Part shown: piece by piece, positions 19,445 through 30,909 of the stretch | How the letters are laid out: every line of letters begins with the position of its first letter | How positions within the stretch are numbered: the stretch's first letter is position 1 | DNA from: Nocardia sp. NBC_00403 | Lineage (GTDB): Bacteria > Actinomycetota > Actinomycetes > Mycobacteriales > Mycobacteriaceae | Reading direction: 5' to 3' | NCBI RefSeq assembly: GCF_036046055.1 | Contig: NZ_CP107939.1 | Span: 1,674,001 to 1,738,000, forward strand | Length of the DNA stretch: 64,000 nucleotides | Translations under genes and position numbers: made by a program | The notes under the pieces: generated by a model | What the model was told of the DNA's origin: nothing | Seen by the model: the letters and a program-made list of their open reading frames with translations, nothing else | Databases searched by the model: none

Positions 19445-19603
19445 GCCGTCCTTCCATCCCATGGTGCGGGCTGCGACAGGCGTAGACGATCGCGTAGTCG
19501 GCCGAGCGTCTCAGCCATGGAGGGTCGTGCTCGGGGGCTGTTGACTAAGAGTCATGACACGGAGCGACAAGGGCTCCGACAGTTCCACGGTAGGAGAAAA
19601 ACC

Positions 19604-20275
19604 ATGACCGCCTTTCGGATCGCAGCACTAGTGGCGGCCACGCTCACCACCGGCCTGATTGCCGGGCTGTTCTACGCCTACGCGAACTCGGTGATGCCCG
19701 CCCTGAATCGCACCGACGACCGCGCCATGATCGACGTGATGCAGAAGATCAATGTGGTGATCATCAACCCGGTGTTCATGATCGGGTTCATGGGCACCGT
19801 CGCCTTCTCTGTCCTGGCGGCAGCACTGCACTTGGGCAAGGAGCATCGCACCACGCTGATCTGGGTCGCAGTGGCCTTGGTGCTCAACATCATTGCCTTC
19901 GCGGTGACCTCCGGAATGAACGTCCCGCTGAACGATCAGCTCGCCGCCGCGGGTGACCCCGCATCGATCGTCGATCTGGCCCAGGTTCGCGCCGACTTCG
20001 AATCCGCTTGGGTCCGTTGGAATATCGTGCGCGCCGTGTTCCACACCCTGGCCTTCCTCGCGCTGATCGGCGCGCTGTTCGTCGCGGGTATGCAGCACGC
20101 TCGCAGCACCGCCGCCGTGGCCGGTGCGTCGGTGGGTTCGGCGCCGGGCCGATTCGTCGCCCAGCAGGCGCCGCAGCAGGGAACGCAGTCGCAGGTGCCC
20201 GGGCAGTTCTCCGCGCCGCATGCGCACAACCAGTACTCCGCACAATTCGGCGCACCGGCTTACCGCCAGGCCTGA
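19604..20275 (+). CDS. DUF1772 family membrane protein
   Basis: A 223-residue protein with four membrane helices (about 5-28, 55-75, 85-105 and 142-162) and the DUF1772 pattern: a first helix with GLFYAYANSVMPAL, then NVVIINPVFMIGF and a WVRWNIVRAVFHTLAF segment with conserved W, N and H residues. The last 50 residues form a Gln/Pro/Ala-rich tail. Some relatives are annotated as anthrone oxygenases, but function is unproven here. Start ATG 19604 follows GGAGAAAAACC. Confidence 0.82.
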   Translation: MTAFRIAALVAATLTTGLIAGLFYAYANSVMPALNRTDDRAMIDVMQKINVVIINPVFMIGFMGTVAFSVLAAALHLGKEHRTTLIWVAVALVLNIIAFAVTSGMNVPLNDQLAAAGDPASIVDLAQVRADFESAWVRWNIVRAVFHTLAFLALIGALFVAGMQHARSTAAVAGASVGSAPGRFVAQQAPQQGTQSQVPGQFSAPHAHNQYSAQFGAPAYRQA

Positions 20276-20322
20276 TAGTCCGCGGTTTCGCCCCTGCCGG
20301 GGCCGAGTGCACGGTAGCTTTC

Positions 20323-20336
20323 TGGAACACGTTCCA
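20323..20336. promoter_or_regulatory. KstR-type palindrome TGGAACACGTTCCA
   Basis: Six-base half-sites TGGAAC and GTTCCA with a 2-base centre match the KstR operator pattern TnnAACnnGTTnnA. It lies 14 bases before the lipase ATG, so a bound repressor would block initiation. A kstR gene and a second palindrome are present at 58.5-59.4 kb. Confidence 0.55.
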
Positions 20337-20350
20337 ATCTGGGAGGCTTC

Positions 20351-21292
20351 ATGCGACGGGCTCCAGGCGCCGCATTCATCGCAATCGTGCTCGCCGCGCT
20401 GTGGATCAGCGCGGCGAGTTCCGCGTATGCGGAGCGTTATACGGTCGACTACAACTTCTTCTCCGGCATCCCCGCCGAACTGATCGACCACGGTGGCTCG
20501 CTGCCGGGCTCCAACGACTGGTCGTGCCGCCCGAGCGCCGAGCATCCGAACCCGGTCGTACTCGCCCACGGCACCGGTGGTGGCGCGCAGACGAATTGGG
20601 GCGTGTATGTGCCGCTGCTGGCCAATGAGGGCTACTGCGTCTACTCGTTGACCTACGGCGCTTACGGGCTGCCCTGGCCCCTCTCAGCCGTCGGCGGGAT
20701 GCTTCCGATGGAGCAGGGGGCGGCACAGTTCGGGGCGTTCGTCGATCGCGTCCTCGCGGCCACCGGTGCGAGCCGAGTCGATGTGGTCGGGCATTCCCAG
20801 GGCACGGTGGTGCCGAACTACTACGCGAAGCGATTGGGTGGCGCCGACAAGATCGACAAGTACGTCTCGATCGCACCGGCATGGCGCGGTACCAACGCGG
20901 GCGGCGCCGGCGCGATCGCCGCGTACGCCGACCGGCTCGGGCTCGGCCCCGCATTCGAGGCGACGGTGGGTTCGCTGTGTCGGGCCTGTATGCAACTTCT
21001 CCAGGGTTCGCCCTTCCTGACCCAGCTCAACAGCGATGGCGTCTACGCGCCGACCATCACCTACACCAATATCGTCACCGCATACGACGAAATCGTCGTC
21101 CCGTACACCTCGGGGTTCGTCCCGGGGCCGAACGCAACTAACATTGTTGTTCAGGACGGGTGCGCGCTGGACTACTCCGACCATCTGGCGATCGCAGGCA
21201 GCCCACGTGCGGCACGTTACGTGCTCAACGCACTCGACCCTTCCCACCCGCGGGACGTCGGGTGCGAGTTTGTTCCCCCGTTCACGGGGTAG
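20351..21292 (+). CDS. Secreted triacylglycerol lipase (class 2 lipase family)
   Basis: Extracellular alpha/beta-hydrolase of 313 residues hydrolysing acylglycerols or other esters. It has a signal peptide (residues 1-28, cleavage after AAS SAYA), an oxyanion region VVLAHGTGGG, the nucleophile elbow VVGHSQGTVVPNYYAKRLG and a likely catalytic His in YSDHLAIAGSPRA. Cys pairs are consistent with an exported enzyme. GGGAGG lies just before ATG 20351. The adjacent palindrome suggests control by KstR or another TetR-type repressor. Confidence 0.88.
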   Translation: MRRAPGAAFIAIVLAALWISAASSAYAERYTVDYNFFSGIPAELIDHGGSLPGSNDWSCRPSAEHPNPVVLAHGTGGGAQTNWGVYVPLLANEGYCVYSLTYGAYGLPWPLSAVGGMLPMEQGAAQFGAFVDRVLAATGASRVDVVGHSQGTVVPNYYAKRLGGADKIDKYVSIAPAWRGTNAGGAGAIAAYADRLGLGPAFEATVGSLCRACMQLLQGSPFLTQLNSDGVYAPTITYTNIVTAYDEIVVPYTSGFVPGPNATNIVVQDGCALDYSDHLAIAGSPRAARYVLNALDPSHPRDVGCEFVPPFTG

Positions 21293-21559
21293 CGCGCACA
21301 CGGCGAGCCGGGGCCGGGTCGGGTCCATGTTCGCTGAGGGCAAAACCTCGGTGGAAACGAATCCCGCAACGTTCACGTTATGAGTGAATGACCGTGCCGC
21401 CGCTGGTCCGCAATAGGGTGGACTGGAGGCGGCGGGAACCCCTGCCAACTAGAGTAGAGGCGGGGGCCGCAACCCCCGGGCTTCATGGCAGGCTGGCGCC
21501 ACAGTCGAACACTGAAGCGTCGGACGCCATAGACGTCGAAGCAGGAGAGTGAGGGAGCG
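21293..21559. other. Region upstream of clpC
   Basis: No gene seen. It must contain the clpC promoter; GAGAGTGAGGGAGCG before the ATG is the ribosome site. No ClgR operator could be identified with confidence. Confidence 0.5.
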
Positions 21560-24121
<2,562 letters not shown>

Positions 24122-24136
24122 GCTCCAGCCGCATCG

Positions 24137-24181
24137 AAAAGGCCTTCCCCCACTGGGTTTCCAGTGGGGGAAGGCCTTTTT
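24137..24181. terminator. Bidirectional terminator between clpC and the LLM oxidoreductase gene
   Basis: A perfect 20-bp stem (arms 24137-24156 and 24161-24180, loop GTTT) starts with AAAA and ends with TTTT, so it can act on both convergent genes. It begins 16 bases after the clpC stop and ends 5 bases from the stop of the opposing gene. Confidence 0.95.
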
Positions 24182-24185
24182 CGTG

Positions 24186-24983
24186 CTAGTGCGCGAACCT
24201 GGTCAGCATCGGTGCGAAGTCGCGGGCAAGGTCGCCGGGGACGACCAGTTCGTCGATTCCGTATTTCTCCCTTCGGGATTCGAGCACATCGATGATCGCG
24301 GCCGGATCGGAATCCAGCACACCCGCTGCCCCGCCCGCCCGCAGTTCGTCGGCGGTGAGGCCGAGGTGTGTGCCGAGCCAATATGGGAGCCGGTCGCCGA
24401 TGCCGACCAATTGGTGGGTGAAGCGAATGTCGCGATCGGTGTTGTCGCGCACCACGCGCACCATCTCGGCCAGCTGTTCCTCGGTGGCCTGCGGGCTGGC
24501 TGCCAGCAGGATGCGGTCGGCGAATTCGGCTGCGGCGGAAAGCATTCGCGGGCCATTGGCCGCGACGACGATCGGCGGGGTCGGGTCGACCTGTGCGCGC
24601 ACCGCGGCGACCGTTGCGGCGAGGATGCCGCGCCGCTCGCTTGCCGAGCCCCACGGCATGCCGAGCCGGCCGGCATCCGAGCGGGCCTCCGGACGCCCCG
24701 AGCCGATGCCGAGCTCGAACCGCCCGTCGGAAAGCAGTTGCAGCGCTGCGGTTTCCCGCACGGTCGTGGCAGTGGTGCGCAGGGGTGCGGCAATCACATT
24801 GGGGCGCAGCCGCACCGTGGTGGTCACCGCGGCCGCGGCCGCGAGCGCCGGGAAGGGCGACGGGGTGTTGAGGGTGTCCGGCATCAGGATCGTCCGATAG
24901 CCCTGTTGCTCAGCGCCCTGGACGGCGCGCACCCAGTCGGTTCCCGAGCGTGGGCTGAGGACAATGCCGAAATTCATGCTCAT
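24186..24983 (-). CDS. LLM class flavin-dependent oxidoreductase, probably F420-linked
   Basis: A 265-residue luciferase-like TIM-barrel enzyme. Features are the N-terminal strand MNFGIVLSPRSG, the TVRLRPNVIAAPLRT segment, and the hallmark LLSDGRFELGIGSGRPEARSDA. In actinobacteria such proteins mostly use coenzyme F420; neither cofactor nor substrate can be told from sequence alone. It is followed upstream on the same strand by a small SHOCT-domain gene 29 bases away from its start. Confidence 0.85.
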   Translation of the reverse strand: MSMNFGIVLSPRSGTDWVRAVQGAEQQGYRTILMPDTLNTPSPFPALAAAAAVTTTVRLRPNVIAAPLRTTATTVRETAALQLLSDGRFELGIGSGRPEARSDAGRLGMPWGSASERRGILAATVAAVRAQVDPTPPIVVAANGPRMLSAAAEFADRILLAASPQATEEQLAEMVRVVRDNTDRDIRFTHQLVGIGDRLPYWLGTHLGLTADELRAGGAAGVLDSDPAAIIDVLESRREKYGIDELVVPGDLARDFAPMLTRFAH

Positions 24984-25012
24984 GGTGGGGTCTCCCGTGA
25001 TTCGGTGCAGGA

Positions 25013-25282
25013 TCAGCTCTTGGCGGGGCGCTTCGGCTCACGCAGCACGGCCAGCCTGCTGCGGTACTGATCCTCGGTGATCTCGCCGCGCGCGAACGCG
25101 GTGCGCAATGCGCCGATCCCGCTCTGATGTCCGATGAATCGATGGCGGACGACGAAGACGACGACCATGAAGGTGACCCAGAACAGGAGCGGGAAGATCC
25201 AGAAAAACGGCCATGGATGCCAGCCGTTGTCGTAGTGATCGGCCAGGAAGGTCAGGGTTTCGGGTTGGGTGAAAATATTCAT
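25013..25282 (-). CDS. Small SHOCT-domain membrane protein
   Basis: An 89-residue protein with one membrane helix (about 22-45, PWPFFWIFPLLFWVTFMVVV) and a C-terminal SHOCT helical hairpin (LRTAFARGEITEDQYRSRLAVL). Such short proteins often occur near efflux or stress genes, with no established role. It precedes the LLM oxidoreductase gene on the same strand. Confidence 0.8.
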   Translation of the reverse strand: MNIFTQPETLTFLADHYDNGWHPWPFFWIFPLLFWVTFMVVVFVVRHRFIGHQSGIGALRTAFARGEITEDQYRSRLAVLREPKRPAKS

Positions 25283-25455
25283 GCCGAAAGCCTGCGCCGC
25301 ACACCCCTACGGGGGCATCGGCCGCGCGGCGCTACCTGCCCTACGTCTGGACGCGTACGAAAATGCCCGTCCGACAGCGCATCGGTGCCGAAATACCCGA
25401 TGTTTGCCGCGGCGGAATGCGAGCCGCTGCGAGGCGGTGACCGCGGTGTTGCTCG

Positions 25456-26142
25456 CTATTGCCAGCCGGGGCGGACCAAACCGGATTCGTAGGCCATGAC
25501 GACGAGCTGGGTGCGGTCGCGGGCGTCGAGCTTCATCAGGATTCGGCTCACGTGGGTGCGGGCCGTGGCCGGGCTCATGAAGAGGCGCTCGCCGATCTCG
25601 GCGTTGGTGAGACCCTCGGCAACCAGGGTCATCACCTCGCGCTCACGGTCGGTGAGTTCGGTAAAGGCCGCGGGCGGCGGTTGTTTCGCGTGTGCGGAGA
25701 ATTCGGCGATCAGGCGGCGGGTGACACCGGGGGACAACAGTGCGTCACCCGCGGCGACCACCCGGACGGCGCGCACGAGGTCGGCCGGTTCGGTGTGTTT
25801 GACCAGGAAACCCGTCGCACCCGCGCGCATTGCCTCGAAGACGTACTCGTCGAGCTCGAAGGTGGTCAGCACGACGACCTTCACCTCGGTGAGCTTCGGG
25901 TCCTCAGCGATCATTCTGGTGGCGGCCAGTCCGTCGAGGATCGGCATCCTGATGTCCATCAGCACCACGTCGGGGGCGAGCCCGCGGGTCATCCGCACGG
26001 CCTGTTCACCATTGTCGGCCTCACCGATCACCTCGATGCCGTCCTGGGCATCGAGCAGTGCGACGAAACCGCCGCGCACCAGCGCCTGATCGTCGACGAC
26101 CAACACCCGGATCGGCGCCTCGGTTGCGCGATGGTCTGTCAT
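25456..26142 (-). CDS. NarL/LuxR-family response regulator
   Basis: A 228-residue two-component regulator. The receiver domain has the acidic pocket VLVVDDQ, phospho-acceptor Asp in VVLMDIRMPILDG and the conserved Lys in GFLVKHTEP; the C-terminal LuxR helix-turn-helix is LTDREREVMTLVAEGLTNAEI..FMSPATARTHVSRIL. The ATG overlaps the kinase stop by one base (TGATG), so both are co-translated. It probably controls the divergent ABC transporter. Confidence 0.93.
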   Translation of the reverse strand: MTDHRATEAPIRVLVVDDQALVRGGFVALLDAQDGIEVIGEADNGEQAVRMTRGLAPDVVLMDIRMPILDGLAATRMIAEDPKLTEVKVVVLTTFELDEYVFEAMRAGATGFLVKHTEPADLVRAVRVVAAGDALLSPGVTRRLIAEFSAHAKQPPPAAFTELTDREREVMTLVAEGLTNAEIGERLFMSPATARTHVSRILMKLDARDRTQLVVMAYESGLVRPGWQ

Positions 26143-27503
26143 CACACCTCCTGAGCGGTGGAACCACTGGGGTTGTCCGCGTCCTCGGTCGGCACGCTGG
26201 CGGGTAGCCGGGCCGCGACCCGGAATCCGCCGCTCGGCCGTGGGCCTGCGGTGAGTGCGCCGCCGAGCGCGTGCGCCCGCTCCCGCATGCCGATGACGCC
26301 GTTGCCCCCGCTGGATCCGGACCGGGTGCCGGTGGGGCGGGTGTTGTCGACGGTGATGTCGACCGAGTCCGCGGTGTAGCGCACGGTCACCGTCGCCGCA
26401 GCGCCCGGCGCGTGCCGTGCCACGTTGGTGAGTGATTCCTGGATGATCCTGGCCGCTGCCACGTCGATGACGCTCGGCAGCCGGTGCGCGGTGCCGATGA
26501 TCCGGGTGTCGACGATCAGTCCGGCGGCACGGGCCCGCCGCAGGAGGGTGTCCAGATCCTCGATGCTCGGCGCGGGCGTCCGTGGCGCTGGAGTGGGGCG
26601 AAGTGGTGGCGGTTGTGATTCGGACTGCCTGCTGTCCGGGTCGGTCGAATAACGTTGCGCGCGTTTCGAATCGCGGCCTGCGGTGGAGCCGCGTGTGGTG
26701 CCGTCGGTCCGCTCGAGCAGGGGCTCGGCCTGCGCCTCGGCGGCCGTCGCACCGGTGCGAATCGCGTGCAACAACGTGTGCACCTCGGCCAGTGCGTCCT
26801 TGCTCGCGGTCTTGATCGCGGCCAGCGCCGACTCCGCCTGCTGCGGTTTCTTGTCGAACAGTTCCAGCGCCACCGATGACTGCACATTGATCAGCGAAAG
26901 GCTGTGGGCCAGCACATCGTGCAGCTCGCGTGCGATAGCGAGCCGCTCCTCGCTGGCCCGCCGCTGCCGCTGCGCCTGCTCGTCGCGGCGGGCGGCTTCG
27001 GCCCGCTGTCTGCGCGCCACCAGCACCGCCTGTCGTTGCCTGATGCCCTCGGCGATCGAAACCAGCACGCCGAGCCAGGCGATCATCCCGAAAGCCAGCC
27101 ACGGGTCGGCGGGGTGCCCGATCAGCGCGGGCAGTGGCCAGACCAGTGCGAGATAGCCGATCGGCACGAGCGGATAAGTCCACCACCGCGACCCGATGAC
27201 TGCCGCGGAAATAAAGGCGATCACCAGCGAAATGAAGATCGGGCCGTAGCCGTAGCCGCGCAGCAGATACACCGCACAGGACGTGATCGTCACAAGTAGC
27301 ACGGGCAGCGGCTGTGATCGGCGCAGGAGCAGGGCGATGGGTCCGACGAGCAACAGCGTGTAGCCGAGCACGTCCAGCGAGTGCACGCCGGTTTGGCGCA
27401 TGTTCGCATTGCGCCCACCGGCAAGCTGGATCACCCCGACGACGAACGCGAGGCCCCAGTCCCGAACGACCGGGCCACGTTTCGATTCCCCTGGCGCTGT
27501 CAC
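26142..27503 (-). CDS. Sensor histidine kinase (NarX/DesK type)
   Basis: A 453-residue membrane kinase. Several membrane helices occupy the first 150 residues, followed by a coiled linker and the HisKA_3 domain with phospho-His in ERLAIARELHDVLAHSLSLI. The ATPase domain has the N box (IIQESLTNVARHAP) and G box (GGNGVIGMRERAHALGG). Between these domains lies a Pro/Ser/Arg-rich stretch of about 60 residues (from AAEAQAEPLLERTDGTT to PTPAPRTPAP) that is unusually long. It pairs with the response regulator and faces the ABC exporter. Confidence 0.93.
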   Translation of the reverse strand: MTAPGESKRGPVVRDWGLAFVVGVIQLAGGRNANMRQTGVHSLDVLGYTLLLVGPIALLLRRSQPLPVLLVTITSCAVYLLRGYGYGPIFISLVIAFISAAVIGSRWWTYPLVPIGYLALVWPLPALIGHPADPWLAFGMIAWLGVLVSIAEGIRQRQAVLVARRQRAEAARRDEQAQRQRRASEERLAIARELHDVLAHSLSLINVQSSVALELFDKKPQQAESALAAIKTASKDALAEVHTLLHAIRTGATAAEAQAEPLLERTDGTTRGSTAGRDSKRAQRYSTDPDSRQSESQPPPLRPTPAPRTPAPSIEDLDTLLRRARAAGLIVDTRIIGTAHRLPSVIDVAAARIIQESLTNVARHAPGAAATVTVRYTADSVDITVDNTRPTGTRSGSSGGNGVIGMRERAHALGGALTAGPRPSGGFRVAARLPASVPTEDADNPSGSTAQEV

Positions 27504-27650
27504 CCCTGCAGCCTATTAGGCCGCTGCGCGCTCAGCGTCCGCCGCGCTGCGTATTTGCCGGGTACGTCGCGGACGTAGGCCTGGATACGTACGTCGGCCT
27601 GCGCCGCGCGGCGGATGTGGCGGACCTGGTCGGGGGCGGATTCTCGGGGC

Positions 27651-28553
27651 ATGACAGATTCCATCGTGGTCACCGCAGGGCTGACCAAACGCTACGGCGC
27701 CCACACCGCCGTCGACCGCGTGAGCATGAATGTCGGGGCCGGTGAGATCTACGGATTCCTCGGCCCGAACGGTGCGGGCAAGACGACCACGTTGCGCATG
27801 CTGGTCGGCCTGATCCGCCCGAGCAGCGGCACCGCGACCGTGCTCGGCCATACGCCGGGTGACCCGGCGGTGGTCCGCCGCATCGGTGTCCTGATCGAGG
27901 GCCCCGGCTTCTATCCCTACCTGTCCGGCCGCGACAACCTGCGGGTGCTCGCGAAATACCGGGGCCTGGACCGTGCCGCTGTCGACGAGGCGCTCGACCG
28001 GGTCGGACTCGCGGGCCGCGCCGACGACAAGTTCCGCACCTATTCCCTCGGTATGAAGCAGCGCCTCGGCGTCGGCGCGGCCCTGCTCGGCCGTCCCGAT
28101 CTGCTGATCCTCGACGAACCGACGAACGGCCTCGACCCGCAGGGCATGGCCGAAATGCGGGAGCTGATCACCACTCTCGCCGGTGACGGGCACGCGGTAC
28201 TGCTGTCGAGTCACATGCTCAGCGAGGTGCAGGAGATCTGCGACCGCGTCGGCGTCATCTCCGGTGGCAACCTGCTCGTGGAATCCACTGTGGCCGAATT
28301 GCGTGGCGCCTCTTCACTCTTGCTGCGTGCCGAGCCGCTCGAATTGGCCTTCCCCGCGGTGCGACAGGTGGTCGGTGATCGTTCAGCGCTGTTGACGGCG
28401 GGCGGCATTCGGATCGAATCCGGTGCCGACACTGCTCCCGCTGTCGCCCGCGCGGTGATCGAGGCAGGCGCGGATCTGCTGGAACTTCGAATCGATGAAA
28501 AGTCCCTCGAAGAAGTCTTCTTCGAAATGACCCAGCTGGAGGCGGCGAAATGA
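27651..28553 (+). CDS. ABC transporter ATP-binding protein (DrrA/bacitracin-export type)
   Basis: A 300-residue ATPase with Walker A GPNGAGKTTTLR, signature YSLGMKQRLG, Walker B LLILDEPTNGLDPQG, the switch His in LLSSHMLSEVQ and a C-terminal extension ending EEVFFEMTQLEAAK, as in drug and lantibiotic exporters. ATG 27651 is preceded by GGGGC. It diverges from the two-component genes and overlaps its permease by 4 bases; the context suggests efflux of, or protection against, an envelope-active compound. Confidence 0.92.
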   Translation: MTDSIVVTAGLTKRYGAHTAVDRVSMNVGAGEIYGFLGPNGAGKTTTLRMLVGLIRPSSGTATVLGHTPGDPAVVRRIGVLIEGPGFYPYLSGRDNLRVLAKYRGLDRAAVDEALDRVGLAGRADDKFRTYSLGMKQRLGVGAALLGRPDLLILDEPTNGLDPQGMAEMRELITTLAGDGHAVLLSSHMLSEVQEICDRVGVISGGNLLVESTVAELRGASSLLLRAEPLELAFPAVRQVVGDRSALLTAGGIRIESGADTAPAVARAVIEAGADLLELRIDEKSLEEVFFEMTQLEAAK

Positions 28554-29413
28554 ATGGGCAGGCAAGGAAGGATCTGCTGGCGAGCACCAGCGCTGAGCTG
28601 CTCCGGCTGCGGAAGTGGCCTGCATTCTGGATCATTCTCGGCACCTGGATTCTCTTGAATCTTACGTTCTCGTACCTGTTCAACTACCTCGCCTACAGCT
28701 CGGGCGAATCGTCGCGTATGTCGAACGGGCAGCCCAAAGAGGTACTGCTGCAGCAAATGTTGCCCGCGGCCGTCCCGGAAGTCTTCACGCAGGGCATGGC
28801 CATGTTCGGCGGCGCGTTGATGCTCATCCTCGGTGCCCTGAGCATCGGCAGCGGATATGGGTGGGGCACCTGGAAGACAGCGTTCACCCAGGGGCCGTCG
28901 CGGATCACCTCGCTCGGCGGTGCGGTGGTGAGTCTGGCATTCGTGGTTGTGGCGCTGGTCTGCGTCGCTTTCGCGGCGGATATCGGTGTCGCGTCGATCA
29001 TCGCGCTCTCGCAGTCACAGTCGCTCGCGCTGCCCGGTTTCGGTCCGGCGGCGAACGGAATCATCACCGGGACAGCAATTCTCGGAATGTGGACGCTGGC
29101 AGGTGCGCTGATCGGCGCAATCGCCCGTGGTCCTGCGCTTGCGGTAGGTCTGGGTCTGGTGTGGGTGCTGGTTGTAGAGAATCTGCTGCGCGGTGTCGCC
29201 GGAATATTCGAGCCGATCAAGGTGATCACCGATCATCTGCCCGGCACGGCGGCAGGATCGATGGCCGGTGCGATGCGCACGGTGCAGGGCCCGGCGACGC
29301 CGGGTGTGCTCGACACTCTGTCGCGAACCGAGTCGTTGATCGCGCTCGCCGGCTATATGGCCGTGTTCGTTGCGGGCACATTGTTATTGGTGCACCGGCG
29401 AGACATGGTCTGA
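28550..29413 (+). CDS. ABC-2 type transporter permease
   Basis: A 287-residue membrane protein with six predicted helices: one near residues 25-45, others around 80-100, 120-145, 165-195, 197-220 and 258-278. The conserved GSGYGWGTWKTAFTQGPSR follows the second helix, as in bacitracin-type exporters. It overlaps the ATPase gene (ATGA) and completes the exporter. Confidence 0.88.
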   Translation: MNGQARKDLLASTSAELLRLRKWPAFWIILGTWILLNLTFSYLFNYLAYSSGESSRMSNGQPKEVLLQQMLPAAVPEVFTQGMAMFGGALMLILGALSIGSGYGWGTWKTAFTQGPSRITSLGGAVVSLAFVVVALVCVAFAADIGVASIIALSQSQSLALPGFGPAANGIITGTAILGMWTLAGALIGAIARGPALAVGLGLVWVLVVENLLRGVAGIFEPIKVITDHLPGTAAGSMAGAMRTVQGPATPGVLDTLSRTESLIALAGYMAVFVAGTLLLVHRRDMV

Positions 29414-29516
29414 TTGTCGGCGGAATTCGGAATACCTCGAAACCGTTGGCGGACAACAGTTCGTCAGCGGTTTCGGCATGTTCCCGCTTGCCGGGCCGAG
29501 TGGTGCGGAATTCCGA

Positions 29517-30152
29517 TCAACTCGTGGCCGAGCCGATGACGAAATGAGCCAGCCTGCTCAGCGCCTCGGCAATGTGCGCCGCGCTCGAGCCGCGTTCACG
29601 TTGATGCTGAAAAACCTCGGCGGCCAATGGCGCGAGCAGCGGATCAACCAGTGCGTCGGGATCTGCGACGCCCCCGGCGACAAGCAGCGACCGCACATGC
29701 AGATACCAGAACCCGTATGCACCGGTGCGGAACCGCGCCCCACCACTCTCGGCACCGAGCACCAAATGCGCATGTGCTTCGAGCAATTCGACCATGGCCG
29801 TGTAAAAGGCCGCGAGCCGCTCGTCCGGCGGCGCGCCCGGCCCGAGCGGCGCAGCGCCGCGCAGCAACTTCTCCTGCAGCGCGCGCTCGTGCTCGTCCAA
29901 TAGCGCGACGGCGATCGAATTCTTGTCCGGATACCGGCGATAGAGCGTGCCGCGGCCGACGCCTGCCGCCTTGGCGATGTCATCCATCGTCACGGTGCGC
30001 GGATCGCGGGTGGCGAACAGTTCGGCGGCGGCGGCGAGGACCTTGGCGCGATTGCGTGCCGCGTCGGTGCGCTCGGTAGGCGCAGGCGCGATCGCTTCCG
30101 GCGGTGTCGCACTCGACGAAATGCCGGTGAGCAGGTCGGATCGGGGGTCCAT
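29517..30152 (-). CDS. TetR-family repressor
   Basis: A 211-residue regulator. The N-terminal helix-turn-helix reads VLAAAAELFATRD and MDDIAKAAGVGRGTLYRRYPDKNSI; the rest is a ligand-binding helical domain. ATG 30152 is chosen because two matched operators at 30180-30245 lie upstream of it and would otherwise be inside the coding region. It is divergent from the azoreductase-SMR operon, which it presumably represses together with its own gene. Ligand unknown. Confidence 0.9.
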   Translation of the reverse strand: MDPRSDLLTGISSSATPPEAIAPAPTERTDAARNRAKVLAAAAELFATRDPRTVTMDDIAKAAGVGRGTLYRRYPDKNSIAVALLDEHERALQEKLLRGAAPLGPGAPPDERLAAFYTAMVELLEAHAHLVLGAESGGARFRTGAYGFWYLHVRSLLVAGGVADPDALVDPLLAPLAAEVFQHQRERGSSAAHIAEALSRLAHFVIGSATS

Positions 30153-30179
30153 GTCTCCGACTGTAGTCGATTCGAAGAT

Positions 30180-30200
30180 AAGTGGACAAGATGTCCACTT
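30180..30200. promoter_or_regulatory. TetR operator 1
   Basis: Perfect inverted repeat AAGTGGACA-aga-TGTCCACTT between the divergent TetR and azoreductase genes. Site 2 at 30225 has the same arms with two changed bases. Confidence 0.8.
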
Positions 30201-30224
30201 AGCGCTAACCTCATTCTCGACACG

Positions 30225-30245
30225 AAGCGGACATGATGTCCAGTT
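30225..30245. promoter_or_regulatory. TetR operator 2
   Basis: Inverted repeat AAGCGGACA-tga-TGTCCAGTT, centred 45 bases from operator 1 and ending 16 bases before the azoreductase ATG. Two identical architectures at this spacing suggest cooperative binding. Confidence 0.75.
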
Positions 30246-30261
30246 AGTTGGAGGCCTGACA

Positions 30262-30909
30262 ATGAGCACACTGCTGCACCTCGACGCGAGCGCCCGCCGT
30301 CACTCGATCAGTCGCGAGGTGAGCGCCGCGTTCGCCGATGCCTGGCGCGCCGAGAACCCCGAAGGCGGTTATCGGTACCGGGATCTGGCGGCTGATCCGG
30401 TGCCGTTCATCGGCGAGGCATGGACCGAGTTGTGCGATGCGGTGCTCGCCCTCGGCAGCACCGACCTGGATCGGCTCCCGGAACTGGTCCGCACCCCGGC
30501 CCAGGCCGAAGCTTGGGCGATCGTCGCCCCGCTGCTGGCAGAGCTACTGGCCGCCGATGTGATCCTGATCGGCACCCCGATGTACAACTACTCGATCCCC
30601 GCCTCGCTCAAGGCGTGGCTCGATCAGGTGACCTTTCCGCGAATGTCATTGGGACACCGGCGTTTCGTCGTAGCCACCGCCCGCGGCGGCGCCTACTCGC
30701 CGGGCGCTCCCAAGGCCGCGTTCGACTACCAGGAGCGCTATCTGCGCGACTTTTTCGCAGGCCACTTTGCGGTGCACGACACCGTCTTCGTCAACGCCGA
30801 ACTGGCCAACTCCCGTCAGGACCCACTTCTGGCGACAAAGCGCGGCGAGCACGACGCGTCCTACGCCGCCGCCATCGACACCGCCCGCAACCTCGCGAAG
30901 CAGTACTGA
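30262..30909 (+). CDS. FMN-dependent NADH-azoreductase / NAD(P)H quinone reductase family
   Basis: A 215-residue flavodoxin-fold enzyme that reduces quinones or azo compounds with NAD(P)H. It has the N-terminal FMN phosphate site LHLDASARRHSISREVS, GTPMYNYSIPASLKAWLDQV and the TARGGAYSPG loop, all typical of AzoR. The operon with a drug-type SMR pump and TetR repressor suggests detoxification of an electrophilic or quinone-like toxin. GGAGG lies just upstream of ATG 30262. Confidence 0.9.
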   Translation: MSTLLHLDASARRHSISREVSAAFADAWRAENPEGGYRYRDLAADPVPFIGEAWTELCDAVLALGSTDLDRLPELVRTPAQAEAWAIVAPLLAELLAADVILIGTPMYNYSIPASLKAWLDQVTFPRMSLGHRRFVVATARGGAYSPGAPKAAFDYQERYLRDFFAGHFAVHDTVFVNAELANSRQDPLLATKRGEHDASYAAAIDTARNLAKQY

